Source: Cyclobacterium sp. SYSU L10401
GTDB lineage: Bacteria; Bacteroidota; Bacteroidia; Cytophagales; Cyclobacteriaceae
Assembly (NCBI RefSeq): GCF_010993705.1
Contig: NZ_WOFO01000001.1
Coordinates: 62,001 to 126,000 of the forward strand
DNA length: 64,000 bases
Direction of reading: 5' to 3'
Program-made: the position numbers and the translations under genes
The notes under the pieces: generated by a model
Seen by the model: the letters and a program-made list of their open reading frames with translations, nothing else
Databases searched by the model: none
Told to the model about the DNA's origin: nothing
Shown here: in pieces, positions 44,569-53,964 of the stretch
Layout: every line of letters starts with the position of its first letter
Position numbering within the stretch: the stretch's first letter is position 1

Positions 44569-45924
44569 ATGAAGAAAGAAAAAATAAATTTACTGGGGGC
44601 AGGATTGATCGGTTCCCTGCTGGCCATCTACCTGAGGAAAAGGGGATTGGATGTGGCCATTTACGAGAAAAGAGAAGATTGGCGCAACCTGGATACTTCA
44701 GGAGAAGGTCGCTCCATCAACATGGCCTTGAGCTACCGGGGCTGGAAGGCATTGGAAAAAGCCGGGATCAAGGACAAGGTAATTCCCTTTACGCAACCCA
44801 TGTATGGAAGAAGGATTCATGATGAACATGGAGATACTTTTTTCCAGCCATATGGAAAAGAAAACCAGGCCATTTATTCCATCAGCAGAAATGCATTTAA
44901 TAAAATACTCCTGGATGAAGCAGAGGAGCAAGGAGCATCCATTCATTTTCAGCATAAGGTAGAACAGGTCAATGTGGCCAAAAGGCAGGTTTCCTTTAGC
45001 CTGGCGGATGGGGCATCCAAATCGATTCAAGCTGAAGTTCTGATCGGATCAGATGGTGCCTACTCAGCGCTCAGGAATGCTTTTCAAAGTCAGCTGCGAT
45101 TTAATTTTAACCAACAGTACATTTCCCATGGTTATAAGGAGCTGAGCATTCCCCCCACTCCGGAAGGGGGTTTTGCCATGGATCCGAATGCCTTGCACAT
45201 CTGGCCCAGGGGCAAATTCATGCTGATTGCGCTGCCCAATCTGGACAAATCCTTTACATGTACCCTCTTTCTGCCCTTTGAAGGCTATAAGGTCAGTTTT
45301 GCCAATATCCATGATGATCAAGATGTGGAGCAGGTTTTTAAAACCCATTTTAATGACGCATACAATTTAATGCCCACTTTGCTGAAGGACTTCAAGCGTA
45401 ATCCCACGGCTGCTTTGATCAACACGGAATGTTATCCCTGGACAGAAAATAATACCTTGTTGATAGGAGACGCAGCACATGCCATGGTGCCCTTTTACGG
45501 ACAGGGCATGAATTGCGGTTTTGAAGATTGCTCAATACTGGATGGGCTGGTAGGCAAATACGGTACATCTTCCTGGGATCTGGTTTTTGAAAAATTCCAA
45601 AAAGGCAGGAAACCGGATACAGACGCCATCTGCCAGCTGGCCATGGATAACTTCGTGGAAATGAGCGATAATGTGGCAGATCCCAAATTCCTGATCCGAA
45701 AGAAAATAGAAGCGAGGCTACATGAACTTTTCCCGGAGGAATGGGTCCCCTTGTACAGTATGGTGACTTTCTCAGATATGAAATATGCTGAAGCCTATGC
45801 GATAGGAAAATTGCAGGAAAAAGTCATGGACAGGGTGATGAGTGATCCGTTGATTACCCAAAACTGGGACAGGTTGGATTATGAAGACATCCTGCATCAG
45901 GTAGTCGTGTCCGGAGCGGTTTGA
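44569..45924 (+). CDS. kmo: Kynurenine 3-monooxygenase
   Basis: A 451-residue FAD monooxygenase that makes 3-hydroxykynurenine. The start is placed at the ATG at 44569 (MKKEKINLLGAG), since an earlier ATG lies inside kynU. FAD sites: GAGLIGSLLAIYLRKRG at the N-terminus and GDAAHAMVPFYGQGMN. GEGRSINMALSYRG fits the substrate region of KMO enzymes. A hydrophobic C-terminal membrane anchor as in eukaryotes is absent, as usual in bacteria. Confidence 0.95.
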   Translation: MKKEKINLLGAGLIGSLLAIYLRKRGLDVAIYEKREDWRNLDTSGEGRSINMALSYRGWKALEKAGIKDKVIPFTQPMYGRRIHDEHGDTFFQPYGKENQAIYSISRNAFNKILLDEAEEQGASIHFQHKVEQVNVAKRQVSFSLADGASKSIQAEVLIGSDGAYSALRNAFQSQLRFNFNQQYISHGYKELSIPPTPEGGFAMDPNALHIWPRGKFMLIALPNLDKSFTCTLFLPFEGYKVSFANIHDDQDVEQVFKTHFNDAYNLMPTLLKDFKRNPTAALINTECYPWTENNTLLIGDAAHAMVPFYGQGMNCGFEDCSILDGLVGKYGTSSWDLVFEKFQKGRKPDTDAICQLAMDNFVEMSDNVADPKFLIRKKIEARLHELFPEEWVPLYSMVTFSDMKYAEAYAIGKLQEKVMDRVMSDPLITQNWDRLDYEDILHQVVVSGAV

Positions 45925-45925
45925 T

Positions 45926-46834
45926 TCACAAGTCCGTATGGAAGCGCTGATTGAATCCACGCAGGCCCTGAAGACCTCCGGTGTGGATGGCCAGTATTCG
46001 GGTTCCCCTGGGAAAGGTATCCTGCCTGATCAGATCCAGGAGGCCAAATAGCATCTTTCCGGTATACAGGGGTTCTAGGGGGATGCCGGACGCTTTCTTT
46101 ATCTCTTTTATGAATTGGATCAACTCAGGATTGAATTTGGCATAGCCACCAAAATGGTACGCCGTATGGATCTGCCAGGAACAAGAAGGGCTTATCTGAT
46201 GTGCTTCCAAAAGGCTGCTGATTTCCTGATGGATGAATGAACCCTTTAAAGCCGAAAAACTCAGCACCTGCTGATTTGAGGAAGCACTTGCCAGCAAACC
46301 GGCAAAGGTTCCGCCGGTACCGACAGGAACCGTCACGATGTCCATTTCTTTATCATCAGGCTCCAGGATTTCCCTGCTGCCTTTGATGGCAAGGGCATTG
46401 GTCCCTCCTTCCGGAATGATGTAAACATCCCCGAACTTTAATTTGAGCTTTTCCAGTACTTCCGGATCGTTTTTCTCTCGGTAGCTGATTCTGGACATGG
46501 GATAAAGTTCCATACCCTGTGTTTTGGCATCGGCCAGCGTAGGGTTGAGTGGTTTGGGGATTTCTCCCCGGATCATGCCGATGGAGTTCAGGCCATTGTG
46601 CGCGGCAGAAAGGGCGGTAGCATGGATGTGATTAGAATATGCACCCCCAAAAGTCAGGAGGCAGGAATGGCCGCTTTCTTTTGCGGCCTGAATGTTGTAG
46701 AGAAGTTTATAGTACTTGTTGCCCTGCACCACCGGGTGCAACAGGTCCAGTCTTTTGACAAGGACCTGAACTTTCTTTTCATCAAGTAAGGGGAGTTGAA
46801 GGTCCTGGTAAACGGGCAAAGATTCCTTTTTCAA
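45926..46834 (-). CDS. PLP-dependent ACC deaminase / D-cysteine desulfhydrase family protein
   Basis: A 302-residue fold-type II PLP enzyme. The cofactor Lys40 lies in VVQGNKYYKLLYN. LLTFGGAYSNHIHATA is the typical Ser/Asn/His loop, and VPVGTGGTFAGLL binds the cofactor phosphate. The family covers 1-aminocyclopropane-1-carboxylate deaminase and D-cysteine desulfhydrase; bacterial members of this length are more often the latter. The choice cannot be made from sequence alone. Convergent with kmo (1 base apart) and divergent from the pseudouridine synthase. Confidence 0.9.
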   Translation of the reverse strand: MKKESLPVYQDLQLPLLDEKKVQVLVKRLDLLHPVVQGNKYYKLLYNIQAAKESGHSCLLTFGGAYSNHIHATALSAAHNGLNSIGMIRGEIPKPLNPTLADAKTQGMELYPMSRISYREKNDPEVLEKLKLKFGDVYIIPEGGTNALAIKGSREILEPDDKEMDIVTVPVGTGGTFAGLLASASSNQQVLSFSALKGSFIHQEISSLLEAHQISPSCSWQIHTAYHFGGYAKFNPELIQFIKEIKKASGIPLEPLYTGKMLFGLLDLIRQDTFPRGTRILAIHTGGLQGLRGFNQRFHTDL

Positions 46835-46888
46835 AATAAATAATATCAGGATTTAAAGATAAAATACCGATTGTTTTTGATCAAATCC

Positions 46889-46896
46889 TAATTTTG
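46889..46896 (+). promoter_or_regulatory. Promoter -7 element of the RluD-like gene (TAATTTTG)
   Basis: Exact TAnnTTTG match that ends only 4 bases before the ATG at 46901. No later in-frame Met precedes the S4 domain, so the transcript would be leaderless or nearly so. Confidence 0.5.
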
Positions 46897-46900
46897 TACC

Positions 46901-47935
46901 ATGACTGAATCCATAGACGAGGAATTACCTGAAGAGGAATCCTATTTTGAACGCATCGAATTGCAGGTTGACCCCGGGCAGCGTCCCTTGCGCGTAGACA
47001 AGTTTATCACCGATAAAGTAGCCAATGCCTCCCGGAATAAAGTGCAGCAGCGCATCACCGATGGAGAAGTAAAGGTGAATGGCCTTACCGTTAAGGCGAA
47101 TTATAAAACCAAGGCGGGGGATGTCATCAGCTTTGTCATGGAAAGGAGCAGAAAGGATCCGGATGTGATCCCTGAACCTATTCCGCTGGATATCCGGTAT
47201 GAAGATGATCACCTGCTGGTGGTCAACAAGCCCTCCGGTATGGTCGTGCATCCCGCTCATGGCAACTGGACCGGCACCCTGGTAAATGGATTGGCCTATT
47301 ATTTCAAAAGCCTTCCTGAATTGCCTGGAAATTCCGGCCGTCCCGGGCTGGTACACCGCATTGATAAAGATACCTCAGGTCTTTTGGTTATCGCCAAATC
47401 CGAGAAAACGATGACGCACCTGGCCAAACAATTCTTTGATCACAGTATCCGGCGCAGCTATGTGGCATTGGTTTGGGGAGAGACGAAAGAGGATGAAGGC
47501 ACGATTGATGTGCCTATTGGACGTGGTCTGAAAGACAGAAAGGTCATGCAGGCTTTTCCCGACGGTACCGCAGGAAAATCAGCCATTACCCATTGGAAAT
47601 TGATAGAGAGACTGAGGTATGTCAGCCTCATACAGTGCACCTTGGAAACTGGAAGGACACATCAGATCAGGGTACACATGAAATACCTGGGACATCCGTT
47701 GTTTAATGACGCGGTATATGGAGGGGATAAAATCAGAAAGGGAACGCAGTTTTCCAAGTATAAATCTTTTGTCCACAATTGTTTTGAACTTTTGCCCCGA
47801 CAGGCATTGCATGCCAAATCTTTGGGATTTATCCATCCTGCTACCGGCAAGGAGATGTTTTTTGATAGCGAAATTCCTGCAGATATGGCTACTGTCATTG
47901 GAAAATGGAAAAGTTACGTGCATTACGAAAAATAA
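46901..47935 (+). CDS. RluA/RluD family 23S rRNA pseudouridine synthase
   Basis: A 344-residue enzyme with an N-terminal S4 RNA-binding domain (RVDKFITDKVANASRNKVQQ, from about residue 30) and the RluA catalytic domain. Catalytic Asp155 is in HRIDKDTSG, and VNKPSGMVVHP and GRTHQIRVH are intact. Most like RluD, which modifies helix 69 of 23S rRNA; the exact target is inferred. Confidence 0.93.
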   Translation: MTESIDEELPEEESYFERIELQVDPGQRPLRVDKFITDKVANASRNKVQQRITDGEVKVNGLTVKANYKTKAGDVISFVMERSRKDPDVIPEPIPLDIRYEDDHLLVVNKPSGMVVHPAHGNWTGTLVNGLAYYFKSLPELPGNSGRPGLVHRIDKDTSGLLVIAKSEKTMTHLAKQFFDHSIRRSYVALVWGETKEDEGTIDVPIGRGLKDRKVMQAFPDGTAGKSAITHWKLIERLRYVSLIQCTLETGRTHQIRVHMKYLGHPLFNDAVYGGDKIRKGTQFSKYKSFVHNCFELLPRQALHAKSLGFIHPATGKEMFFDSEIPADMATVIGKWKSYVHYEK

Positions 47936-48154
47936 CCCGTTATTAAATTGTTAATCGACATATTGAAAACGAGTTGCTTTTTGTCAAATTCGAATTAATA
48001 CAGCTTTAAAATTTCAAATTTTATAAAAAAACATAATTTTTTATAAAAAAATTTCTTCAAATAAATGGATTCATTACATTTGACGAATCAATATTTTATT
48101 TGGTTCTGATTTTTGAGAAAATGTCTGAGTCGGATCAAATATAAATTGTTTCCT

Positions 48155-48296
48155 TGTAGGATGTTGAAATTGGCAGACAAGCCCTCCTGTCTCGGGGGTG
48201 GGGGATCCAGATTTATCTGGTGTACTGGATAAAGCACACATAGAGCTCAATGTGTTGCCTAACAGCTCCGTGGAGGTTCGAATCCTTCTCCTACAG
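48155..48296 (+). tRNA. Unusual tRNA-like RNA gene: tRNA fold with 73-nt variable region
   Basis: A complete tRNA fold can be drawn. The 7-bp acceptor is TGTAGGA/TCCTACA. The D-arm TTG/CAA has the class II loop AAATTGGCAGA. The 5-bp anticodon stem CCCTC/GGGGG holds loop CTGTCTC, and the T-arm is GGAGG-TTCGAAT-CCTTC. The D-loop is leucine-like, but the loop would place GTC (Asp) as anticodon, with an unusual pyrimidine at position 37. The variable region (48199-48271) is about 73 nt instead of at most 24, and contains the hairpins CCAGAT/ATCTGG, ACACAT/ATGTGT and GAGCT/AGCTC. A dedicated terminator follows 12 bases later. It could be a decayed tRNA-Leu with an insertion or a functional tRNA-like RNA. 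Confidence 0.55.
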
Positions 48297-48308
48297 CTTA
48301 ATGGCAAC

Positions 48309-48349
48309 AGCCGGAAATTATCTAAATGAATAATTTCCGGCTTTTTTTT
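48309..48349 (+). terminator. Rho-independent terminator of the tRNA-like gene
   Basis: A 13-bp perfect stem (48309-48321 with 48330-48342) with an 8-nt loop and eight T, 12 bases after the tRNA-like fold. No protein gene ends nearby except the pseudouridine synthase 370 bases upstream. Confidence 0.88.
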
Positions 48350-48430
48350 GGATAAAACTGTAATTCATCTTTTCTTTTGTTCCGCATGATTGAATAATAT
48401 CCACTTTATTTTGTATTCTTGAATTGACAA

Positions 48431-51400
48431 ATGAGTGAAGATAATTTAAATACCAGGCAGCGAAGCAATAGAAGAAAGCGATGGCTGAAGATATTGGGAA
48501 TAACTGTTTTCCTGCTGCTGAGTTTGCAGGTAGGACTTTATTTTGGCAGTGATTGGCTTTTCAGGGAATATATCAAGCAGCAGGTTGAAAAGGTTTCAGA
48601 AGGCAAATATGGAGTAGACTTTGACAAGGTCTACCTTTCGCTTTTTCAACTAGGGGTATTTGTGGAAGGATTTACCCTCTATCCTACTGATCCTGATATT
48701 TTTGACCGTGAAAAAATTCCCTATTATCAGATTTCCCTTGAGCAACTGGATATCCTGGGCATAGGTTACTCCAGAAGTGATGCCAGGTTAAATATAGGCG
48801 TGCTTCGCTTAAGTGCTCCGGTTGTACAAGCAAGACAGCAGTCCGAGTTGCTGGAAAATGAGGAGGCCAGTCCGCTTCAATTGTTGGAAGCTGAAATTCA
48901 AAAATCTCTCGGAACAAAGGTTCAGGAAATTTTTGTCAGCGATTTTTATGTAGACCGGGCGAACTTATTGATAGAAAATTTTATCAGCCAAAAATCCATT
49001 TCCGCTTCCAATACCAATTTATATGTAAAAAACATTCATTTAAGCCAGGATAAGACGGAATCCACTCCATTTGGAATTGAAGGTTTCCGATTGAATTTTG
49101 ACGATTTTGAAATCGTTTTGGCAGATAGCATCCACCGGGTAGCAGCTGAAAAGGTGGAAGTTTCTTCCATCGAAAAGCGTATCCGGGCGGAAATGCTGCA
49201 GGTGGTGCCTGATCTGGAAAAAGCTGCGGATGTGTATTATGAAATATCCCTGGACCATTTGGAGCTGGAAGATGCAGATATCATGGAAATGTTCCAGACG
49301 GCTGAAGTAAAGGTGGGTAACCTGAATCTGGAGGCACCTGATTTTGTCCTTTTTACAGACAGGTCTACCCTGGAAAGTGAAAGGAGGACCACAGATTTAT
49401 ATGAACTGATCCGGGAGGTGCTGACCTCTATTTCGGTCCAAAACCTCACCATTAACCATGGACAGTTTCTTCAAAGAGGGGTGCAATCTCCCAACAAAAA
49501 CAGGATTGAAGCGGAGGATATCCGTTTTTCGATGGAAGATGTGTACATAGGTCAGGATGAGGAACTGAAACAAAACAGTTTTTTTTATGCCGAAAATGCT
49601 ACTTTGGAAATCAATAAAGCCAGAATAGCCCTGGCAGATGAAATCCATTGGATATCGGGTCAGGATATATTTCTGTCTTCATTTGAAGATCGCGTGTCCA
49701 TCCATGAGGTAGAATTGAAACCCATGGCAGATGAGGACAGTCTTTCAGATATTTCCTTGTTTGAAATCAAAGTGCCTCAGCTGGAATTTGCCAACGCCAA
49801 CCTCAGAAAAATTTACAATGAAAAAATCATTGATATCGGGGAGTTGATGATCAGGGCACCGGATGTGGTGATCAAAGATATTTTGGGTAATTCCTCCCCG
49901 GATAAAGGCGCAGTGTCCATGACCACCCTGCCCCAACTGACGCAAGGGTTTTTGAAAGCCATTTATATCCAAAAACTGGAAATGGTAGAAGGAAGCCTGG
50001 TGTTGGACAATCACCTCAGGGTCCGGCAGGATAGCCTTTCTTTTGGGAAGATTGATTTTGTGCTTGAAAATTTTCAATTGGATGAGCAAAACTTCACGGA
50101 TTCTACTTCCAGAATATTTCTGGCCGATAACCTGCGGCTGGAAATCAATGATTATGCCTTAAAATTGTCCGATAACCTGCACTTGTTTGCTGCAGACAGA
50201 ATCCTCATTGATACCAATGACGACCTGCTTTTAATCAATGGTTTCAAGCTCAAGCCTCATTCTCCCGAGGACGTGATGCCGGTGCTGGAAAGGTATGGTA
50301 AGACCACCGTACTGGACATAGAAATACCTGAATTTCTGGCTACCGGGGTGGATATCAATCAGGCCTATTTTGAAGAGCGGTTGTTTATCAACCACATCGA
50401 TATTCCAAGTCCCATCATACGCTGGTCCAAATACATACCCAGTGTTGAGACCGGGCAAGCTCAATTGGAAAGGGGTGATATTCTAAATCTGATTTCGAAT
50501 TATTTTAAGGAGGTAGGCATTGATTCACTAAGTATAGAGGAGGGAACCTTTGTTTACGAAAACTTTACCAATGAAACATTCAGGTCTTTTGCAGAGAATG
50601 ACATTGCGGTAAAAATCAGAAATTTTTACCTGGATGAAAACATCGACCCTGCTGAAAACCGGACGCTTTTCGCAGAAGAAGTGGATGTGAACCTGAACAA
50701 TTATTTATTCAATATCGCCAACGGCAAATACAGCATAGTGGCGGAGAGGATAGCTTTCAATTCTGCCAGAGAAGAAATCAATACCTTTAATGTCCGCTTG
50801 ATGCCCAATAGTTACCTGGATTCCAAAGTAAGTATTGAAGCCCTGATTCCCGAGCTTAGCTTTAGTGGTGTGGACCTGGAGGCCTTCCTTTTTGACAATA
50901 CCCTTGCCCTATCCTTGCTCAGGCTTTCCGATGCCGCCGTGAAGCTATCCATCAACCGTGATTTTGGAGATGAACCCGATGCAGAGGAAGGTACCAAAAG
51001 CCGTAACCTGCCCAAAACCATTGAGGTAATCAAGATTGACTCCATTCTTACGTCCAATGCCTCCTTTAATGTGGCCTATTATCAGGAAGGAAAGGATTTG
51101 GATTTGATTAAGACAGGTATAAATTTGGCCATCGCTGATTTTCTGCTAGACTCCGCCAGACTTTCTGAAGGGGATATTGCCAGTTTCTTTTCCAATATGA
51201 GCCTGGGAGTGGATGATTTTTCCCTGGCTTTAAGGGACAGTATCCATACGCTCAATTTCTCTAAAATAGAACTCGACTCCAGGGATGAAGAAATCCTGGT
51301 GGAAAACCTTAGCCTGATTCCCAAAGATTTTATTGGCATCAAGGGCATACCCATCGTTAAAGCCCTGGTGCCTAAGGTGGCAATCAGCACCCGCTCCCTG

Positions 51401-52774
51401 AAAAGTTTTCAAAAGTCCGGTCAGCTGGATGTTTCCCTGTTGGAACTTACCGATCCTGAGGTCAAACTTTACCTGGATGGTGAGGAGAACATGACCTTAT
51501 TGAAGCCCGGAGAAGACAAGGAAGCGGTTGGCCAAAAGGTGCTGGAAAGCCTTTTGGTGAGAAATTTCCAACTTAGTGGGGGGAGCCTTTCATGGATGGA
51601 CAAGTCCGATACCAGCAAAGTCACTACTTTAAGTAACCTCAGTTTGTTGTTAAATGACCTTAATTTTGATTTTACCCAAAATCAAAAAATCAATACGGAG
51701 TTTTTTTTCAACAAGGATTTTCAGTTTGAATTGACAGACTATGCCCTAGACCTGCCGGACAGCCTCAATCGACTGAGTATAGGTAAAGTAGTGATTTCAG
51801 AAAATAAGCTTGTCCTGGATGATGTTCGCTTTTTCCCAAAGGTCGGGCGTTACGCTTATGCCAGAATGGTTGGCGAACAGACAGATGTGGCGGAGGTGTA
51901 CGTTCCCAGGCTGGTCATCGATGGTTTGGATGCAGGGAAATTTATCTCTGAAGAAAAATTGGTGGCCAGGTCCATGCGGCTCTATGATCCCTATGCGGAA
52001 GTCTTTCGCGACAAAAGGGTGCCAGAGGATACCACCGTGGTAAAACCCATGCCCCAGCAATTGATGGAGGCGGCGGGAATGGTGATTGACCTGGATACCC
52101 TCATGGTCTCAGGTGGGCGCCTACGGTACAGGGAGTTTCCCGAAAAAGGGATGGTGCCCGGAGAGATAAATTTTACGAAGATGAATGCCCAAATGTACCC
52201 CTTTCGGCTGGGTGCCTTCGGCGAAGAAAGAGACAAGGCTTTTATCAGGGGATCCTTTGAAATCAATCAGGCAGCGCAGCTGGATGTGGATGTCTCGATG
52301 ACTTTTGACGAGCCCTATCCCTTACAAGTTAAAGCCAGTGTGAATTCCTTTGAGCTGCCGGTGATCAATTCCATCCTGGAATCCAATGCCTTTGTCACGG
52401 TGGAGAGGGGTATCATCAGGGAGGGCAATTGGCATTTTATCGCTGACCAAGACAAGGCCATAGGGGAAATGACCCTCAAATACAATGATTTAAAGGTCAG
52501 GTTGCTGGAAGAGCGTACCCTTAAGGATGGCAGAGGGCGCAAGGGGATACTGACTTTCGTCATCAATGCACTGGCCATGCGGAAAAACAATCCCCGACCG
52601 ATATTTAACCGACTGGTGTCCTCTCCCATCTATATGGAGCGTATGACTCATAAATTTATTTTCAACTACATGTGGAAGGCTACCTTTTCAGGTTTGATGG
52701 GAAGTTCGGGATTGATGCAGCCCAAAATTCCCCGAAAAGAAGAAGAGGAAGCTCAATTTGAGATGGAAGAATAA
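48431..52774 (+). CDS. Giant AsmA/DUF748-like membrane-anchored protein (1447 residues)
   Basis: A very long protein with one N-terminal transmembrane segment (about residues 20-38) after a basic stretch. The body is beta-rich and repeats the same layout some five or six times: a strand pair, then D-x-I-H-x-L/V-A (for example LADSIHRVAAEKV, LADEIHWISGQDI, LSDNLHLFAADRI, LRDSIHTLNFSKI), then L-x-P. This is the look of AsmA/TamB-like proteins, which form long hydrophobic grooves and carry lipids between membranes. The last 200 residues (KASVNSFELPVINSIL, GIIREGNWHF) resemble the AsmA C-terminal region. It is monocistronic; cargo unknown. Confidence 0.75.
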   Translation: MSEDNLNTRQRSNRRKRWLKILGITVFLLLSLQVGLYFGSDWLFREYIKQQVEKVSEGKYGVDFDKVYLSLFQLGVFVEGFTLYPTDPDIFDREKIPYYQISLEQLDILGIGYSRSDARLNIGVLRLSAPVVQARQQSELLENEEASPLQLLEAEIQKSLGTKVQEIFVSDFYVDRANLLIENFISQKSISASNTNLYVKNIHLSQDKTESTPFGIEGFRLNFDDFEIVLADSIHRVAAEKVEVSSIEKRIRAEMLQVVPDLEKAADVYYEISLDHLELEDADIMEMFQTAEVKVGNLNLEAPDFVLFTDRSTLESERRTTDLYELIREVLTSISVQNLTINHGQFLQRGVQSPNKNRIEAEDIRFSMEDVYIGQDEELKQNSFFYAENATLEINKARIALADEIHWISGQDIFLSSFEDRVSIHEVELKPMADEDSLSDISLFEIKVPQLEFANANLRKIYNEKIIDIGELMIRAPDVVIKDILGNSSPDKGAVSMTTLPQLTQGFLKAIYIQKLEMVEGSLVLDNHLRVRQDSLSFGKIDFVLENFQLDEQNFTDSTSRIFLADNLRLEINDYALKLSDNLHLFAADRILIDTNDDLLLINGFKLKPHSPEDVMPVLERYGKTTVLDIEIPEFLATGVDINQAYFEERLFINHIDIPSPIIRWSKYIPSVETGQAQLERGDILNLISNYFKEVGIDSLSIEEGTFVYENFTNETFRSFAENDIAVKIRNFYLDENIDPAENRTLFAEEVDVNLNNYLFNIANGKYSIVAERIAFNSAREEINTFNVRLMPNSYLDSKVSIEALIPELSFSGVDLEAFLFDNTLALSLLRLSDAAVKLSINRDFGDEPDAEEGTKSRNLPKTIEVIKIDSILTSNASFNVAYYQEGKDLDLIKTGINLAIADFLLDSARLSEGDIASFFSNMSLGVDDFSLALRDSIHTLNFSKIELDSRDEEILVENLSLIPKDFIGIKGIPIVKALVPKVAISTRSLKSFQKSGQLDVSLLELTDPEVKLYLDGEENMTLLKPGEDKEAVGQKVLESLLVRNFQLSGGSLSWMDKSDTSKVTTLSNLSLLLNDLNFDFTQNQKINTEFFFNKDFQFELTDYALDLPDSLNRLSIGKVVISENKLVLDDVRFFPKVGRYAYARMVGEQTDVAEVYVPRLVIDGLDAGKFISEEKLVARSMRLYDPYAEVFRDKRVPEDTTVVKPMPQQLMEAAGMVIDLDTLMVSGGRLRYREFPEKGMVPGEINFTKMNAQMYPFRLGAFGEERDKAFIRGSFEINQAAQLDVDVSMTFDEPYPLQVKASVNSFELPVINSILESNAFVTVERGIIREGNWHFIADQDKAIGEMTLKYNDLKVRLLEERTLKDGRGRKGILTFVINALAMRKNNPRPIFNRLVSSPIYMERMTHKFIFNYMWKATFSGLMGSSGLMQPKIPRKEEEEAQFEMEE

Positions 52775-52817
52775 TTTTTACCTGATTTAAATGGTAGGTC
52801 GCCTCAATATTTTATTT

Positions 52818-52825
52818 TAGATTTG
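52818..52825 (+). promoter_or_regulatory. Promoter -7 element of pheS (TAGATTTG)
   Basis: Exact TAnnTTTG match, 25 bases before the pheS ATG. Confidence 0.55.
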
Positions 52826-52850
52826 TGGTCTTATAAAGACCAGATTGCGC

Positions 52851-53879
52851 ATGCAAAGCGAAAAAATAGATCAGATCAAAGCGGAAATTGCTGCAGCCAA
52901 TGCCGGAAACCCGGACGAATTGGAAGCCTACCGAATGCGGTTTATCAGTAAAAAAAGCGTAGTGGGTGCGCTTTTTGCCGAAATGCGGCATATTCCCAAT
53001 GAGCAGAAAAAAGCCTATGGTCAGCTGGTCAATGAGGTCAAGCAATTGGCAGAAGAAAAATTCCAGGCCCTGATCCAACAGGTGGATAGTGGGGGCCGAG
53101 AGAAGGAGTACCAGGGCGTTGACCTGACCCTGCCGCCTACCACCTGGCCGGTAGGAGGTATTCATCCCCTTACGGCTACCCGGCAGCGGATTGTTGAAAT
53201 ATTTGAAAGAATAGGCTTTAACCTTTCCGAGGGACCGGAAATTGAAGATGACTGGCACAATTTTACTGCCCTGAATTTTCCGGAAAATCATCCGGCAAGG
53301 GAAATGCAGGATACTTTCTTTATAGAGAAAAATCCCGACATTGCTTTGAGGACGCACACCTCCTCGGTACAGGTGAGGGTAATGGAAAATGAACAACCAC
53401 CGATCCGAACCCTTTCCCCGGGAAGGGTATTCCGGAATGAAGCCATTTCCGCCCGGGCGCATTGTATTTTCCATCAGGTCGAGGGCCTCTATGTGGATGA
53501 GAATGTCAGTTTTGCCAATTTGAAGCAAACCCTGTATCACTTTGCCAAAGAAATGTTTGGCAAAAACACCCAGGTACGGTTCAGGCCCTCCTTTTTCCCT
53601 TTTACGGAACCCAGTGCAGAAATAGACATTTCCTGCCAACTTTGTGGAGGTAAAGGATGTAACATTTGTAAGGGGACCGGTTGGGTAGAAATTGGCGGTT
53701 CAGGCATGGTGGATCCCAATGTGCTGGAAAATTGTGGCATAGATTCGGAAAAGTATACCGGCTTTGCCTTTGGTATGGGTATAGAGCGGATCGCCATGCT
53801 CAAATACCAGATCAATGATCTCAGGTTGTTTACCGAAAATGACATCCGCTTTTTGCAGCAGTTTAGGGGTTTGCTTTAG
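52851..53879 (+). CDS. pheS: Phenylalanyl-tRNA synthetase alpha subunit
   Basis: A 342-residue class II synthetase subunit. The ATG at 52851 (MQSEKIDQIKAEI) is preferred over a TTG two codons earlier. It has the N-terminal coiled coil, TLPPTTWPVGGIHPLT, motif 2 around PGRVFRNEAISARAH, RFRPSFFPFTEPSAEID, and motif 3 GFAFGMGIERIAML. Full length. pheT is not adjacent, as in many Bacteroidota. Confidence 0.97.
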   Translation: MQSEKIDQIKAEIAAANAGNPDELEAYRMRFISKKSVVGALFAEMRHIPNEQKKAYGQLVNEVKQLAEEKFQALIQQVDSGGREKEYQGVDLTLPPTTWPVGGIHPLTATRQRIVEIFERIGFNLSEGPEIEDDWHNFTALNFPENHPAREMQDTFFIEKNPDIALRTHTSSVQVRVMENEQPPIRTLSPGRVFRNEAISARAHCIFHQVEGLYVDENVSFANLKQTLYHFAKEMFGKNTQVRFRPSFFPFTEPSAEIDISCQLCGGKGCNICKGTGWVEIGGSGMVDPNVLENCGIDSEKYTGFAFGMGIERIAMLKYQINDLRLFTENDIRFLQQFRGLL

Positions 53880-53964
53880 GCATGATTCCCATCAGCAAAG
53901 CTTTGATGTAAATGATGGGCCTGAGGGAAAGCTAATAGAATAGGAGTTTCTGGACAGAAGGACT

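Noticed and set aside
48155-48296. tmRNA or selenocysteine tRNA
   Set aside because: No tag-coding part and far too short for tmRNA; a 7-bp acceptor and no TCA anticodon exclude tRNA-Sec.
52812-53639. Long open frame on the minus strand opposite pheS
   Set aside because: It mirrors the pheS coding frame, has no recognisable domain, and pheS is intact on the other strand.
53880-53925. Hairpin CCCATCA/TGATGGG after pheS as a terminator
   Set aside because: No T-tract follows the stem and the loop is long.
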